A stretch of DNA of 64,000 nt from Bostrychus sinensis (taxonomy: Eukaryota > Chordata > Actinopteri > Gobiiformes > Eleotridae), in NCBI GenBank assembly GCA_020698575.1, contig CM036240.1, positions 25,385,211 through 25,449,210 of the forward strand, in the 5' to 3' direction. Positions 13,613 to 26,905 of the stretch are shown piece by piece. The position numbers were made by a program, and so were the translations under genes. Position 1 is the first letter of the stretch. The number at the start of each line of letters is the position of its first letter. The notes under the pieces were generated by a model, which was not told the DNA's origin, did not search any database, and saw nothing but the letters and a program-made list of their open reading frames with translations.

Positions 13613-15237
13613 GGACAATCTACACTCGAAATAGAATTAAATTTACTCTTGAAAATTTAGTTTGTAAATATGTTGTTTTTTTACTTTCAAGGAAACTTTT
13701 ATTCACTTAGATTCAATTTTGTTGGAAAAACTCAAATTACTGAGTTTTGATACTTTGAACTTGTAAACATGATTTAAAATTCAAAAACTCCCAATTGTAT
13801 GTGGAAGTAAATTATGGAATGGTGTTACTACAATGTATGACCTTTTATAGTGCAGAGTCTCAGAGAGTCAGAGTGCTTTGTCTGAACTTAACTGTAGAGT
13901 TAGTCTGACAATAAACTGCCTTATCCATGTGTGACTAAATGAAATTACTTCAAAAAGTTCTATTTTGACTAAATAATTCACATTTTTCTTCCCGCATGTA
14001 TACATATCGAGTAATAAGGTAGTATAGTAATGTAATATTCACTTATATGTGTTAAGGCAGAGTATACCTTTGCCGTAGCGCTTTGTACACTCCAGGTTCA
14101 TCACTGAAGCTCTCTTGTAACTAAGGACAACACGCAATCTGGTTACCGTGGCAACCTGGATCCGACTCAATAGCGTAAAGTGGGACCTGTAAACACAGAT
14201 GAACAGCCACTGTCTTTGCCCTTGTGTACAATGAAAGATGATTTGATTGACAAAACGGTGCCACTCTCTAAGCTCCATCTACTCTTTTAAATGTGGTGGA
14301 ATGAAAACAATCTGAAATGGTCTAAATTAGCCTTTTACAAATGTTGACAGTAAATTATAGTTAAGCTGGGACCCCTGTCATTTCATTTAGAAAAAATGGT
14401 TGTCAAGGATACTGTATTGTTTTCTTTATACGGACTGTATCTGAGAAGATGAGCAGGCAGTGAACCCAGATGTCTCTCATTCAGTCTGCATTTAAATTCT
14501 TAACGTATTACTGTGGAACTTGCTTAAAACTGTTTTATGAAATGTCAACAGAAATTAATTTTTATAAGTGGAGTCTACCGTTTTCCTACAGGGTGAAAAG
14601 TTTAATGGCTAAACTAAGGAGAATCACTGAGCTTACATGCAGAGGCTAGCTGGACTATACTCATAACTCACTTAAGCCATCTAACGCGACTTTTGTCTTC
14701 ATCCAAATGCACATTGACAAAATGAAGTTATTTCACCTAATATGAATGTTGTTTTAATGAGGTATTGGTATTTAATTTTGGTTAGGTTTTGTAGAATAGA
14801 GAAAAAGATTATTATGATAAATCTAGCTTGTAGCCATACATTTTAACAAACAACACTACATTAATAATGATAATTCCATTATATATAGCAACAACACTGA
14901 GTTGTAGACATGTGATCACAAAAAACATGAATGGAAGGATTGGATGAATAGGAATAAATGAAAAACTATTTGACATCTTGATGAACAGTGACTAGCACTA
15001 CACATTTTATGTTTTAAAAACAAATACATAAATACATATTTTTTGGAATGTCAAATTTTGATTTGAAATTGAAAAATTTATTGTAGACCCAGGAAACAGA
15101 TTTGTGACTCAAATGTATTTTCATTTGTTTTTAAACACTGGTTCTTTTGCCTCCCCACTAATCCCAATTATTTTTATACCACAAAAAAATGTTTTTAGTT
15201 TAGTTTAATTATGTGCAATGAACAAATGGGTGCAGAT

Positions 15238-15985
15238 TAGGGATGCACCGATACCGATACCAGTATCGGGTATCGGTACCGATACCATGTCCAAGTACTC
15301 GTACTCGTATTCATAAAAGTGGCCCGATACCAACAACCGATACCACTGTACAGCGCTGTCACGTGACCTTCCCCTCTCAGCTGAGCAGTAAGAGACGTGC
15401 AGAAGGATTTCAAAGTGAACTGTATGGAGATAAAAGCACAGCTGACTCTACATTCTGCTCAACCAGAATTATCCCAAATCATACGTGAGTCCTGAAACTT
15501 AAGCAGTTGTCCTTTTGTTGTCCTAGTTGTCCCGAAAATGATATAAGCGCGGAGTCTGAAGCAGTTGTTGTCTGATAAAACATAAGAAGTACCGTTGCTA
15601 ATTGTGTTAGCTCCTGTATGTAATGGCGAATCTCCGCTGGTTATGCGCAGATGCTCAATCTGTCTTTAAAATGATTTTAGCGACTGAATAGAGGAGAATC
15701 TAAGCTTTAAAATGAGGTATAACATGTCCATATTCAGCTAATTTTAGCCATGGTTAGCTGTGTTCAAACCACTCTGATGTAAAAATAACTTAGCATCGCA
15801 GAGCGGGGATAGACGGCAAAAAGACGACACGGTATGGGATGAATGAGATACAGCAGTGTGACTGTATAAACTATAAAGTTACCCCTATATAAGTACTCGT
15901 ATCAGTACTCGGTATCGGCGAGTACTCAAATGGAAGTACTCGTACTCGTATCGGTTTGAAAAAAAGTGGTATCGGTGCATCCCTA
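15238..15985. mobile_element. Non-autonomous hAT transposon with intact ends and 8-bp TSD
   Basis: The termini are perfect inverted repeats: tagggatgcaccgatacc at the left and ggtatcggtgcatccctа-type complement at the right. Inside both ends are many short direct and inverted copies of the words ccgatacc and gtactcg. Flanking the element is an exact 8-bp duplication, gtgcagat (15230-15237 and 15986-15993), the target-site length of the hAT superfamily. The 748-bp element has no transposase frame. The clean ends and duplication suggest relatively recent insertion. Confidence 0.92.
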
Positions 15986-16384
15986 GTGCAGATCAAACTA
16001 ATTCTAATTACTGTAGACAGCCAAACACAAAACAGGGGGGCAGTACCACCATACACAGAATAAACTACCTCTGAACTGAAACAATTGGAAAAACATAAAC
16101 CAACAATTAAAGAAAACACTGCATAAACCCCACCCCTTTTAAGATAAACACTTATCACTGGTCAGGATTTTAGGCTCACTCACTTCACTAAGTAAATGGG
16201 TCTCTGCTGGGCATAATACTGGTTCCAAAGAGCAGCAAAAGCAAAAGCAATCTGATATATGTATTAAAGTATAGATATGACCAAAGAGATTAGAAAGAAT
16301 ATTTGACCCAGGGGAATCTTTAGGTCAATGCCATTCCCATCTCAAGGCTATAATCCAGCAATCCTCATATACTATCCTCAATGC

Positions 16385-16450
16385 TACCACTTGACGCACC
16401 CACAACGCAGTATTGGCCACAGTGAAGCATTCTGGCTACATGCTCAATAC
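16385..16450 (+). repeat. Dispersed repeat, family B, partial copy
   Basis: The words cacttgacgcacccacaacg and ttggccacagtgaagcatt match the left block of the copy at 11585-11945. Confidence 0.55.
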
Positions 16451-17159
16451 ACGGTGTGCTCTGATTGGCTCGACGGGAGTTTTCACCATATTCATTTCAC
16501 CTGTTCACGAGCCATCAGCGCTCTTAGGTTCCTCGGGCTGCTGGGGGGGCCAATAGTGTTGATATGGGACAAGGACGAGCAACGCTTTTGTAGGGAATCT
16601 CCACCTGCTGCACAGCCTCTCCACAGCGACCACACCCAGGGAGCCATGGCACACAAGGAGGGTGAGAAACATTAAACTTCACATCCGGCGGAATCCGCTA
16701 CGACACTCCCAGTGCCTCCTCCCTGAGCCGAGTGTGACTGTAGCAGAGGGCAGCTGGGGCATCTTCAGTTACTCGCCCCAAAAAAGAACTCGGGTGTACA
16801 AACTGCAAGCGATTGAGATTTCATTCAGTATTCAAGCAAGCCAAACATTTTTATTGGAGTAATTCATCTAGACTAGTTAGCAAGTGCCTCTTTTTCATCA
16901 AATTGTGTGTAGGATTAGCACAAAGACGATTACGCTGGTTTTGCATGAGAGTGGCACAATTGTAATGAATAAGCTGACAACACTAACTGATGAAAAATGT
17001 GTCTCGACTACAACCAGATGGTCTTAAGTGCTAAAAAAACATTTGGAGTAATTTACATCAGAAATGAAAATGAAACTATTTGAGAGCAAATTAAATTTCT
17101 CAAAGTGATGTGCTGTATATTTAAGCAGGGATGTATGTAGTAGCTGAAAAAAAAAAAAA

Positions 17160-17180
17160 ATATATATATATATATATATT
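17160..17180. repeat. (TA)n microsatellite after poly-A
   Basis: A run of about 14 A is followed directly by about ten ta units. Confidence 0.85.
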
Positions 17181-18773
17181 AGTGTATCAGGTACTGAAGA
17201 TGGCTGACAGTGCGACCCTAACAAGCAATGTTATACTAGGGCTGCACAGTATAACACTAGAGATGCCGTGGTGTAAAATTTAAGCATCATATTTTTTTAA
17301 ATTAATGTTAATTAATGTTTTTTATGTGGTTTATTTTATGCTTTTAAACAAACCTTTATTGAATTATTGTTTACTCTTCCTTCAACTGTCGACCAGCCTG
17401 ACCCAGTCTTGGACACTTTTTATTCCTTTTTTATTTTATTGCTTACCCCGAAGGACCTTATTAACATGTACTAAGGACTGGAGAGAAACCTAATCTTATC
17501 TTATTAATTATCCTACCGTGACATTTATAATTGTGAATAATAATAAAAAAAATCTGTTAATCATGACATCCATAAATATCACTAAATGTATTGAATGTAC
17601 TGAATAGCAATAATTTTGTACATACCCTGCAACATCATTCAGACTTTAAATGTCAAAATAACTTTAAGTCAGTAGCACTGATGAGGGTTAGTCTAGAGCA
17701 GAAATTCTTTTAGCAAATTAAATGCAATTATATTTTACTATGCCAAAAGGACCACTTAGAAATTGCCAATAACCTTGTTATATATATATTATTCAAATTT
17801 TCCATATAGTTAAGCATCAGAGTACAAAAATGTATATCTATTACTGCATCTTTTTTCCAATGCATTACAGCCATAAAATCAGCCATAATGTGCTATAAGA
17901 CATTTTACAAGGGCTGCACAATATATAATTAAAAAATTACAAAAACTCCTGTAACAGTCACAAATTATTTTGTAACACTCTGATGATAAACAGTTGCTTC
18001 TGATAATTCTGACTCAGTTGAGATTCTCTAATGACTGGATGCCCTTCTGAACAGCAAGCAAAAACAAACAGTAAGGAAATAAAAACTAACGCATGTCAAG
18101 ACTTTTTAGACCCATACAACACAATTGTAGATAGAAAAAATTCTGCAGAAAGGTTATGGCTACAATTAGAATTTGTCAGGATCTTTACACAGCATAATTT
18201 TCAAACAAGAACATATAACCACAGAACAGGCATATCACTAGATCAACTCTATTGGCTCTACCTGTATCATTCAATTTCTTCCTTTTTTACAAAACCCGCT
18301 TGCTTATTCCTTTAACATCGCAGACAGCTGTGAGATTTTGGGACGTCCGGTTTCGGCCACTCAGGGTCTTTAACTCCTGCATGTAATGACTTTGCATCAT
18401 ATATTACTCATTCAGGTTGCAGTAAAAATACTGTATGAATGACAGCTGGGTGTGAAGTAAAGCTCTCCGGCTGCTACAAGCCAGTATCAGTAGAAAGAAA
18501 AAAAAGGGAAATCTCCGGAAGCTTACGCAGCGATCCCACAAGTCTGATATACACACAATGAATTCACAAATCTCTCGCATCTCATCTCGCTCAACCCTTA
18601 GGCTATGTACTCTGTAGGACAATATACACTACACGGCTTTAAGTAATAACAAGAGCTGTATAAATTAAGCAGTGATAAAAAATTTAAATGCAGAATCCCT
18701 TCGATAACAAATAAGAGCTTAAGAGCTTAAGATTGACAAATAAGAGCTTGCTTTGTCAATGACAAATAAGAGC

Positions 18774-18809
18774 AAACTCTACTTTAGCACATGTGTTAAA
18801 GTAGAGTTT
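18774..18809. other. Perfect 13-bp hairpin in igf2bp2 intron
   Basis: The arms aaactctacttta and taaagtagagttt are exact reverse complements around the 10-base loop gcacatgtgt. Just upstream, the word aaataagagc recurs three times (about 18708-18773), so the region is locally reshuffled. It could be a transposon relic or a replication-slippage palindrome. Confidence 0.8.
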
Positions 18810-18979
18810 GTCAATATTTATAACAACTGTTGAGCTTCCCACCAAAAGCCTGATGACCAAAAATAGTTCATCGAAAACAATGACAAGATACAAAAACAAA
18901 CACAATATAATAGGCTTTTTTTTTCTTGCTGTATAGATGCTTTACACTTTATTTTCCTAAATATTCATTTGTTACAGCT

Positions 18980-19310
18980 TGTGTCACAAGTTTTATTATC
19001 AAGGATTTAAAATAATGAGGACTTTCAACCTATACCAGCAAGCTTTATCCAATCACATCATGTTTAAATATATTTCTGTTTGCTTGTTTGTTTGTTTACA
19101 CATTAAAAGAGAATTTACTATCGGCTACTAAGTGCATTGGACTTTAAGTAAGCAATTTTTAAGTTATCAAAGCTTTATTACCAAGGTATTTATTTAGGAC
19201 AATGTTCAACCTACTGTCACACTTTGGCCAATCACATGTTTGCATGTACGGCTTGTTTGTTTACATGTAAATACAGCAAATGCTCTAACAGGGAATTCAT
19301 CTTGTAAACA
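18980..19310 (+). repeat. Diverged tandem duplication, about 200-bp period
   Basis: Two consecutive blocks share order and words: ttatcaaggattt versus ttaccaaggtattt, tttcaacctat versus gttcaacctac, ccaatcacatcatgttt versus ccaatcacatgttt, and gcttgtttgtttgtttaca versus gcttgtttgtttaca. The copies are clearly diverged. Confidence 0.7.
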
Positions 19311-22300
19311 TTAGAATTACTGGCTGCTGATAATACAGAGAAAGTGCACTGCAGCGCACAGAAGCAAAAGAGGAAAAACATAAATAGAAAAACACAATGG
19401 TAAAATGAAGCTAAATATTGGCAATGCATTTAATAATGTTTAACAAGGTTAAGATCCCTATTTATTAAGATCCCAATTAGATGTTGCTAGTTTTCCTGGG
19501 GTCCATATTATCATAGACAGTACAAAAATGATAAGATAGAAATGAAATGAATCATTCATAACAACTGTAACAAAGTCTGGTAACTTCCAGCTCATCCTAT
19601 GCAAATGATACTCAAGGAGCATATAATTTTCTATTTATAAGTCAAAGGTGGAGCTTTTTGTCAAGGAATAAATACTAGTTGTGGGTAACTTATTCCATTC
19701 ACAAAAATTGTGGGATTGCAAAGTTCTATAGCTAAACTTAGAGTTAAAAAGTTTAAAGTGAGCACTACTCTTTGGTTTGATGGCAGGTAGCTTATTACTA
19801 CCTTGCAATTAGGAATCATTTCATTTTCATTTGCTGTGTTCCTGTAACAGGTGGAGGTTGGCAGCATGAGAAAACTAATTTTTGGTTGATGGTGTTTAAT
19901 TACACTGTCTTATTCATCTTTCAAAGTAAAAAATGTGAAAGAAAAGCCACTCGAGATATGAGAGAAGTTTGAAGTGTTACATGAACATAGCTAAGCGAAA
20001 CCTTGAGGATGCATGCACGAAACATGTGACTTTATGAGCTTTCAGAAATGAGTGATGCCTCCTTGTTCGACAGGTGAGGAGGTAGGATGAGTGTGTAGGA
20101 AGGTTACAAAGGAACATCACAGTGCCCTACACGCCATCACTCCGGACAGTGCCGAAAGTGTTTTCCTACACCAGGATCAACTAGGGAGTATTAATGGATT
20201 CGGAGTGGATCAACTGATGGCTATCGTGTTTCGCTGTTTAGACTCGACAAGTGAACACATACATCTGCATGGGCACTGTGCTGCAATGCAGATGTTTACA
20301 CCCATGTAGTCAGAAATGGGTCAAATCAATAGAGACTCATCAAATATCATTAAGCAGTAGTAAGAAAAAAAACACTAGGAGAAGAAGGAGGCAACCTAGC
20401 CACATGTCTTTAATTGTTTACATTCCCCTTCAGGTGTAGACATAATTAATAAAAGTAGTGATTCTCTGAGACCTTTTCAAAACAAAATAGTAATTAAATC
20501 CAGCAGGAGAACGGATTTAAATAACATTAATATCACAGTAACTAGAAAGACTGCCTTCGCACGCTCATTATGAACTCTCCGATGAGTCTGGCGGTGAGAA
20601 TTCGCTCTGCCCACACCTTCTACACCTTCCTGGAGTCAGCTAACACTGCATGTCATTTATGTAGCAGCAATATCAATTAGCACCAAGATGCACACTTCCT
20701 CTGCACGTGTGCTACAACAGGGGAGTCAGGCGTATGCTGGGATTACATGAGAAAATGTTTGTGTTTTGATTATTTACGTTATTAAGATGACAGAGCCGGA
20801 AAGAGCAGACATGTAGGCACAGTACATTTCTTATTTTACACTGCACTATACTTTTTTATAATGGCATCAATGTTGTAACAATACAATATTACACTGCAGG
20901 CGTTTTTATAGCAATAGTATGCTGAAAAATTATTATTTCTATACAAGATAATTTACTTTTTACAGGAAAAAGAATGAATGGATATACTTGCAATAACACC
21001 ATTAAAATACATTAGTTAAAACTTAGGTTTAATGGAATTGGGAATGTACTACACCAATAGAGAATAACATGAAATGCAGACATTTGCTATGTAATATATA
21101 TAATATAATAAGCAATAATAATGACCCTATTAAAGAACTAAATTATTGCTGATGCTGGCATAATTTTTAGTGAACAAGAAATCAATTTTATTTATTTAAA
21201 TTCTGCAACCTACGTTTTTTGAAAATATTTCTAAAGCCATTTTCTGTGTTCTTGTATAATGTAAAGACAATTAAATAATTATTAAGCAAGTTTCCTTTGA
21301 CAAAAATGCTTAGCAAAAACAAAACATCCTGATGCATCTGAATCAATTGAAATGAGTTAATTAAAGTAACTTCACCAACCTTAAACAAAACAACTCATCT
21401 GATTCATTTTGTAATTTTTAGTAATACTTTAGTAATTTTAAGGCCTTTTCTACAAAGCAAAATCACTATAAAATTAAGACAAATGATCAAGCCACCATGC
21501 TGAGTTGATTTTTTTCTATCTCTAAATTACAAACAATTTAATCCTTAACCAGTTATACACTGAACAAATAAAAAATACACATTAAGATCACCATTCAGAG
21601 CTTAAGCAGCAGTAAAAACAGCAGCAGGCCTGAGGACAAGAAACCACACACAGCTCCTTCAGTGACAAAACAAAAAGTACTGATTGATTCATTCATGCCT
21701 GGCTAAACACACCATTCACATACGTTCTCAGCTCTACCCAAAATCTAATCCATAAGAATAATTAGAACTGGAACTTTATTATAATTATTTTACCATAATT
21801 TCATTGCTAGGGGTAAAAATTAATAAAGCAAAATCTGATGTAATTTAAAAGTTAGTTTATGTACATTAATAAACGTGGCCAATTTATCTTCCACCACAAT
21901 TCGATGAATTTAATTTATGTAACCAAAAGACGAATCTAAAATTGCATTTGCATACCACCATTAATTTCTACGATTAATTATCATCCAAAAAAGGCAAATA
22001 CTGCCTGTTAATCAGACAACATTTAACATTAGTAAATAAATCCGTCTCGATTCCAAACGTACACCTGTGCGTTTCATACACTACTCTTCCGAGTGACTTC
22101 GCCCATGTGGCGGAGATTTCGCTTTAAAGGCCGGAGAAGAGCACACAAAACCCCGCAGCTCTTCTCTCTGCCTATTGGACACATGCAGCCACATGTATGG
22201 AAATCCAGTTCATGTGATTCCGCCTGTGGCCTATGCAGTGTGTATGGCCATCATGGCTGCCATGAGGCTCTCCCAACATTGCCATGGCCTACGTGCACAA

Positions 22301-23344
22301 CTGTGGGGAGTGGCGCAGGCTTGTACACCATGTTGCGTACTACAGCTGGCAAAAACACGCTTAGAACAACCCATAAAGCGAGAAAACAACACATGAGCGG
22401 CGCCATTTGCAACTTCAAACGCACACACAATTATATATATATTTTCTTTACTTAGAGGCGCAGTAAAAAAGGTAAGAACTGAACAGAAACTGTAGGCAGC
22501 ACCCAAGGGGGAGGATTGCTGGAAGCGTGTAAAGTATAGGTCACGTGGTCTTCCACAAGGGGCTTGAATATTTACCTTTTGGTCACGCAATGTAGTTTTT
22601 CCCTATATTTAATGGCATTTCCGCGCCAAAACACAAAGCTAAACGTTTTCCAGGGATTCGCATTTTTTTTATTTTACACACTATACAACACAATACGTAT
22701 TTCAGAACACAGTAGTCATACCACAAATAATTTAAAAGAACTTTTAAATTTTTTATCCACGTAAAGTGGCGCGGAAGGACACAGCACAAATCAACAGTGG
22801 ACTAGGAGTGGCACGGCGAATGAGGAGTTAAAAAAAGTCCTATAGCTCAGTTCATTCATTAACTCTTGCTCGACACACACCATGAAAGCTCGCTGCGGTT
22901 TTAGGAATTTAAGGCAAACAAAAGCATAATTATACAACTTAAACAAGTCGTAGAGGTAAATTACATCCCATATTGAAACAGCAATTAAGAGGCAATTATT
23001 TGATATCTCTTGACTGTATATGCCCTCTGTCTTAAAGCGGCCTAACATGGCAGCACCCATGTGAGCTGTGGACGTGGGCTAAACTCTGCCCTCGTGTCGC
23101 GTCCTATACGTCCTGGAAAAGACGAGGAATTAGGATTTGGACGCCTTTTTAATTTCCGTATATCGTTCGGGCCACATTTGTGGATATAAATATGAAAAGA
23201 GTGGGGAAATGCCCTTGCTATATTTCACAGCGGAAGCCTACAGGTCACATTGGGTCTGCCATGGGGCTCAGGCACTATAGGCGTATGACAAAAATGTGTG
23301 CGTGCGAATGAGTGAGTGTTTGTGTAGAGAGGTTGTAGGCCTAC

Positions 23345-24711
23345 CTTAGTTTTTTGGGAACCGAGTAGTCTACCTCTATCACCTTTCCGTGCAATTCAAC
23401 TTTACCTGTGGGGACGGAAAATTGATAATGTAACGTTAGTCGTGCCATGAAAGCCACAAAGCAAGCTGGTAGGCCTACAGCACTAACACTTTTGAATCAC
23501 TTCAGCAAGTAGGTGCGTCCCATTCATACACACAGATCTTGGAAACTACTTTCTATAGCTAGGGTACGTGTACGGCGGCGGGAGAAAATGGCCATGTTTA
23601 CCTTTAATAGTGAACAGTGTGTGCGACAATAAAAAGGTCTAAGCGTCCAAAAAACAAGGCAAAAGCTTTAATAGTAGTATGGGGGAAATGGGCAGCCATG
23701 CTTTCCACTCCCACAACCCTCTGAGTGCAATGTGGGGTATGTTTTCTGCTGCTCACTGTAAAGAATGCAACGTGAAAGCGGAGATGGCTGGAAAGAAGAG
23801 TGACTTGTACTCTTTCTCGGTAGGTAGGTGTTTCTTAATTCTCCCATGTGGACTTGGAGCCGGGGCTGCTCTCTGAAGCGCCCCGTACTCGGGTTAGCTC
23901 GGATACGGCTTTACGTTACTATTATGCTGGCGCAGCACGGAATTAGCAGCGTCTCACCTCGTCCCCCCTCAGCTACCTGTTTATTAGCTCTTTCCTCCGG
24001 ACCCCCGCGACCCACCTCCAAGACACCTCGTAAAAACATAGCCAGACACCACAGGAACACGGCTCTGACAAGTTTTCCGCGCTCGCGTCGCCGTGCTCTC
24101 TTCAATAAAATCAAGATAAAAAATAAGTGAAAAATAATTATGCCTACCCGAACCGTCAGACCATCCCATACATTCCAGCGGGTGACTGCAAAGTAGCGCC
24201 CAGGCACACTATCGGAATCTCCCAAATGTACTTATTGTTAATTACGTTACCACGGCTTATGTTTTCTTTAGGCAAACGGCCACTATAAGCCTTGGCTTGA
24301 CTCTGTGCTGTGTGAGCGATCATTTATTCAGGTTTTGTTGCATGACTGGCCGCTCATCTAAACTCTGATGGCACACGGATGTGAACGCAAAGTCCCAAGC
24401 ACAAAACACCAGCAATAACTGATATTTCACCTTTTCCCGTGGCTCTAGTCTATTGTGTTTTCGTCTAATTTTGCAGTTTTTGGCACTCAGCGTGTCACCG
24501 CAGCATCACTCGTGTACTTATCAAAGCCACACTTACCAGATAGAGTCTCTATAGCCTTTATGGCCGAGTTCTGGTCGGGGAAGTCCACAAAAGCATAGCC
24601 CGATTTCAGTAAGACCTGCTCGGCCACTGGCAGCTTCCTCTCTCCAAAGAGCTCCTTCAAGTCCTCGACAGTGACCGAAGGACTTAAATTCCCAACATAT
24701 AGTTTGTTCAT
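23345..24711 (-). CDS. igf2bp2: Insulin-like growth factor 2 mRNA-binding protein 2, exons 1-2 (partial gene)
   Basis: IGF2BP2 is a cytoplasmic RNA-binding protein with two RRM and four KH domains; it controls stability, transport and translation of mRNAs, including IGF2. Two coding exons are visible. Exon 1 is 24537-24711 (175 bp) and encodes MNKLYVGNLSPSVTVEDLKE onward, ending ETLSG. Exon 2 is 23345-23405 (61 bp, the family's usual size) and encodes VELHGKVIEVDYSVPKKLR. The split codon G|GT and the donor (gtaagt) and acceptor (ccccacag) fit exactly. Together they give RRM1, residues 1-78, with RNP2 LYVGNL and RNP1-like SGYAFVDF. Wording such as LSPSVTVEDL and QVLLKSGYAFVD fits paralog 2 better than 1 or 3. 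The remaining domains lie beyond the left edge. The start codon follows an acceptor-like ctttcag by 3 bases, so an upstream non-coding exon may exist. Confidence 0.93.
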
Positions 24712-24714
24712 GAT

Positions 24715-26895
24715 CTGAAAGGGAAAAATCTCGAAGGGGTATCAGATCTAGAGTGGCGTATACAGAAGTAGAAAAAAAAATAAAAAAATAATAAAATAAA
24801 AAATAAAAAAATATGCTGGGAAAAAACGCAGCAATTGCCCCCCAGGAAAGCCGTATCAGCGACCCCCCAGCACCAACTCTGGCCCTGGTCAAACTCTTTT
24901 AACAGGGACTGGAGAAAAAAGTGTCGTTACGACGCTACTCTGTAGCCAACAAGCACCGCCTCTAAATAAAATCTCCCTTAAAATCGGTAGAAAAAAATGT
25001 TTGGAGGTGCATGTGGGATCCCTCCTGCTTCACTAGCATTGGGAGTGCATTAGGAAAAGTGGCATGGTGATCTCTTAAGGCTGGGAATGTTAAAAAATAA
25101 AAAAATAAAAAAAAAGGCTTAAGGGTATTTTCATGAAATCATAATAAGGGATGTGCCTTGGGTTGCTCTAGGCTGGCCACTGAAAAAGGCTACTATGTGA
25201 AAGGCAAGTCCGTTGACACAGCACTTGTCGGCCACAAACAGTGACACTAATCCACAACAGTCTGTCTTTTATTTATTTATGAGGCACTAAGAAATATGGA
25301 TTATTTGAGGTGGGATTGCAGGTGGAGCATAACAAGAAAAGTGCTCTTTGATACGTTTTTTCCCCCTTGTGTATCAAATACTTTTTTGTCACTGTCATAT
25401 TATTACATTTTACTTGGATTAAAAACACTAACAAATAACACATACTCAAACGCAAGTAGTGGCTTCATTTTACGTTCAATAGCTTTTATAATGGTAGTAA
25501 TCGTTTTTTGTAATGTTTTCTGTCTTGCTATTGTCAATGTTATCATCTGGGTGTGTTTTTAATCAATTATTGTAAATCTCATGTTCTTCAGTAGGCCACT
25601 CCTTTATAGACATCTCCACATCCCTGAAAAGTGGGAATAGGAAAGTGAAACCTAAACTATAACTAATGTTTTGTTTAGCCACGTATTCCATATTTTGCTA
25701 TACCTTTAAAGGCATTTGCACTTGAAATCTCAATATGCAAAAGCCAGGAATTCTCCATTCTAAATACAATAGGGATAGCACTTTGCCTTATAATATTAAT
25801 ATGTGGATTGGCTCAATAGGTCAAACATACCAAAATGCTGAACTGCAAATATTTACTTTTTGATAATGTAGGCTCACTTAAAAAAAATCCCCTAACTATA
25901 ATTCTCAATTTGTTGCAGGTGAATGTAGAAGAGGTGTTTAGAGGCGAAAGAAGCCTGCCCCATGACGGATTTGTAAGCAAAGGCTGTAATGTATGGGGGC
26001 AGAGCAGCATGGTGAGGGGGCCAGGCTGCACTCAGTGTTCGTGTATGAATGTCTTGTACCTACAGCAGCAAGGGGAGGAGCCATCGCCATTGCCTTTTAC
26101 GCCACTTGAGTGTTTTCTGCATGTGACTGTGTGCCTCACCGGAGCAGTACTGCCACCCTACTGTAGTGGAGAGAGTGCCAGCAGCAGGAGTGACTATCCG
26201 TGTTTACGTCAAAGCGGGAACCGAGGAATGTCCAAGCCGTGGCCTATTTACAAAATAATGACATGTGCACACACTCTCACAGTCCACACTACTCAAATAA
26301 TGCAAAATTAGGTATTTAAGCAGATGGCATGGTTCCAAAGTGCCAATTATTCAAGATTGTTAGTAATGTGTACAATAATTAGATTTTTTCTAATAGTCCC
26401 TGATGTATTGTTTGTACTACAGCTCGGTGAACATTACAATGTTTAACCTATTGGAACTTTACAAATTTAATAAAGTCCTACCTACACACATACCACGAAT
26501 ACCTGCACCGGACACTAAGGTATATATAAATCAAGTACATTAAGTGGATAGAAAATGTTGATCAAATAAGTGGAACGCTGGAAACCAAGTAAGAGTGTAA
26601 ACAGAAGCATTAATTCCAAAATATTTATCTGCAAATCAAATTTATTGGACAATATTTTTAATGACTAAATTTGATTGGACTAACTCCATTGTATCCCATC
26701 TTCGATTATTAACAAGTACCGTTACTATACTATTTACTATGATTGTTACGTTATGGCTATTCCCATGCCCAGCAGGGGGAGATATGGCACAATTTTCTTA
26801 GTCTAGGGTAGTAAAATGTTTCAAGTAATTTTCTTGACACAATCGTACTGTTAGAGTTCCCACAAAAATCCACAACACAAAAATAATGCAAAAGA
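24715..26895. other. igf2bp2 5' flank and gap to tra2b
   Basis: On the minus strand the segment just upstream of the igf2bp2 start is extremely T-rich (24770-24812), then moderately GC-rich to about 25000, where a promoter or untranslated first exon may lie. From 25000 to 26895 I see AT-rich unique DNA. A GC-richer island at 25990-26230 carries a 158-codon open frame with no recognisable domain, which I do not call a gene. Confidence 0.5.
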
Positions 26896-26899
26896 CAAT

Positions 26900-26905
26900 T
26901 TTATT
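26900..26905 (-). terminator. Candidate tra2b polyadenylation signal
   Basis: AATAAA on the minus strand lies about 420 bases beyond the tra2b stop codon. Another weaker ATTAAA-like site is near 27055. Confidence 0.45.

Larger units (their letters stand above)
1..23344 (-). other. igf2bp2: igf2bp2 intron 2 (runs off the left edge)
   Basis: Everything left of exon 2 appears to be intron of igf2bp2, whose second intron is also very long in mammals. I looked for the next exon, which in the family begins with residues like RKIQIRN, and did not find it. The stretch is mostly AT-rich unique sequence with old repeats, listed separately. It also has richer-complexity islands (about 2.88-3.36 kb, 4.5-4.77 kb, 7.77-8.29 kb, 20.5-20.75 kb, 22.1-22.4 kb) that could be regulatory. 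The first 300 bases are GC-rich, with several CpG around 180-245, and hold no exon I recognise. Open frames in this stretch have no family resemblance. Confidence 0.7.

Noticed and set aside
22093..22590. Frames of about 120 codons on both strands
   Set aside because: Overlapping open frames on opposite strands in a GC-richer intronic patch, none with family resemblance.
1..23344. igf2bp2 exon 3
   Set aside because: Looked for the RKIQIRN-type exon on the minus strand and could not find it; it probably lies beyond the left edge.
25835..26311. 158-codon open frame between igf2bp2 and tra2b
   Set aside because: No recognised domain, no splice or promoter context and low-complexity translation; likely chance in a GC-richer island.
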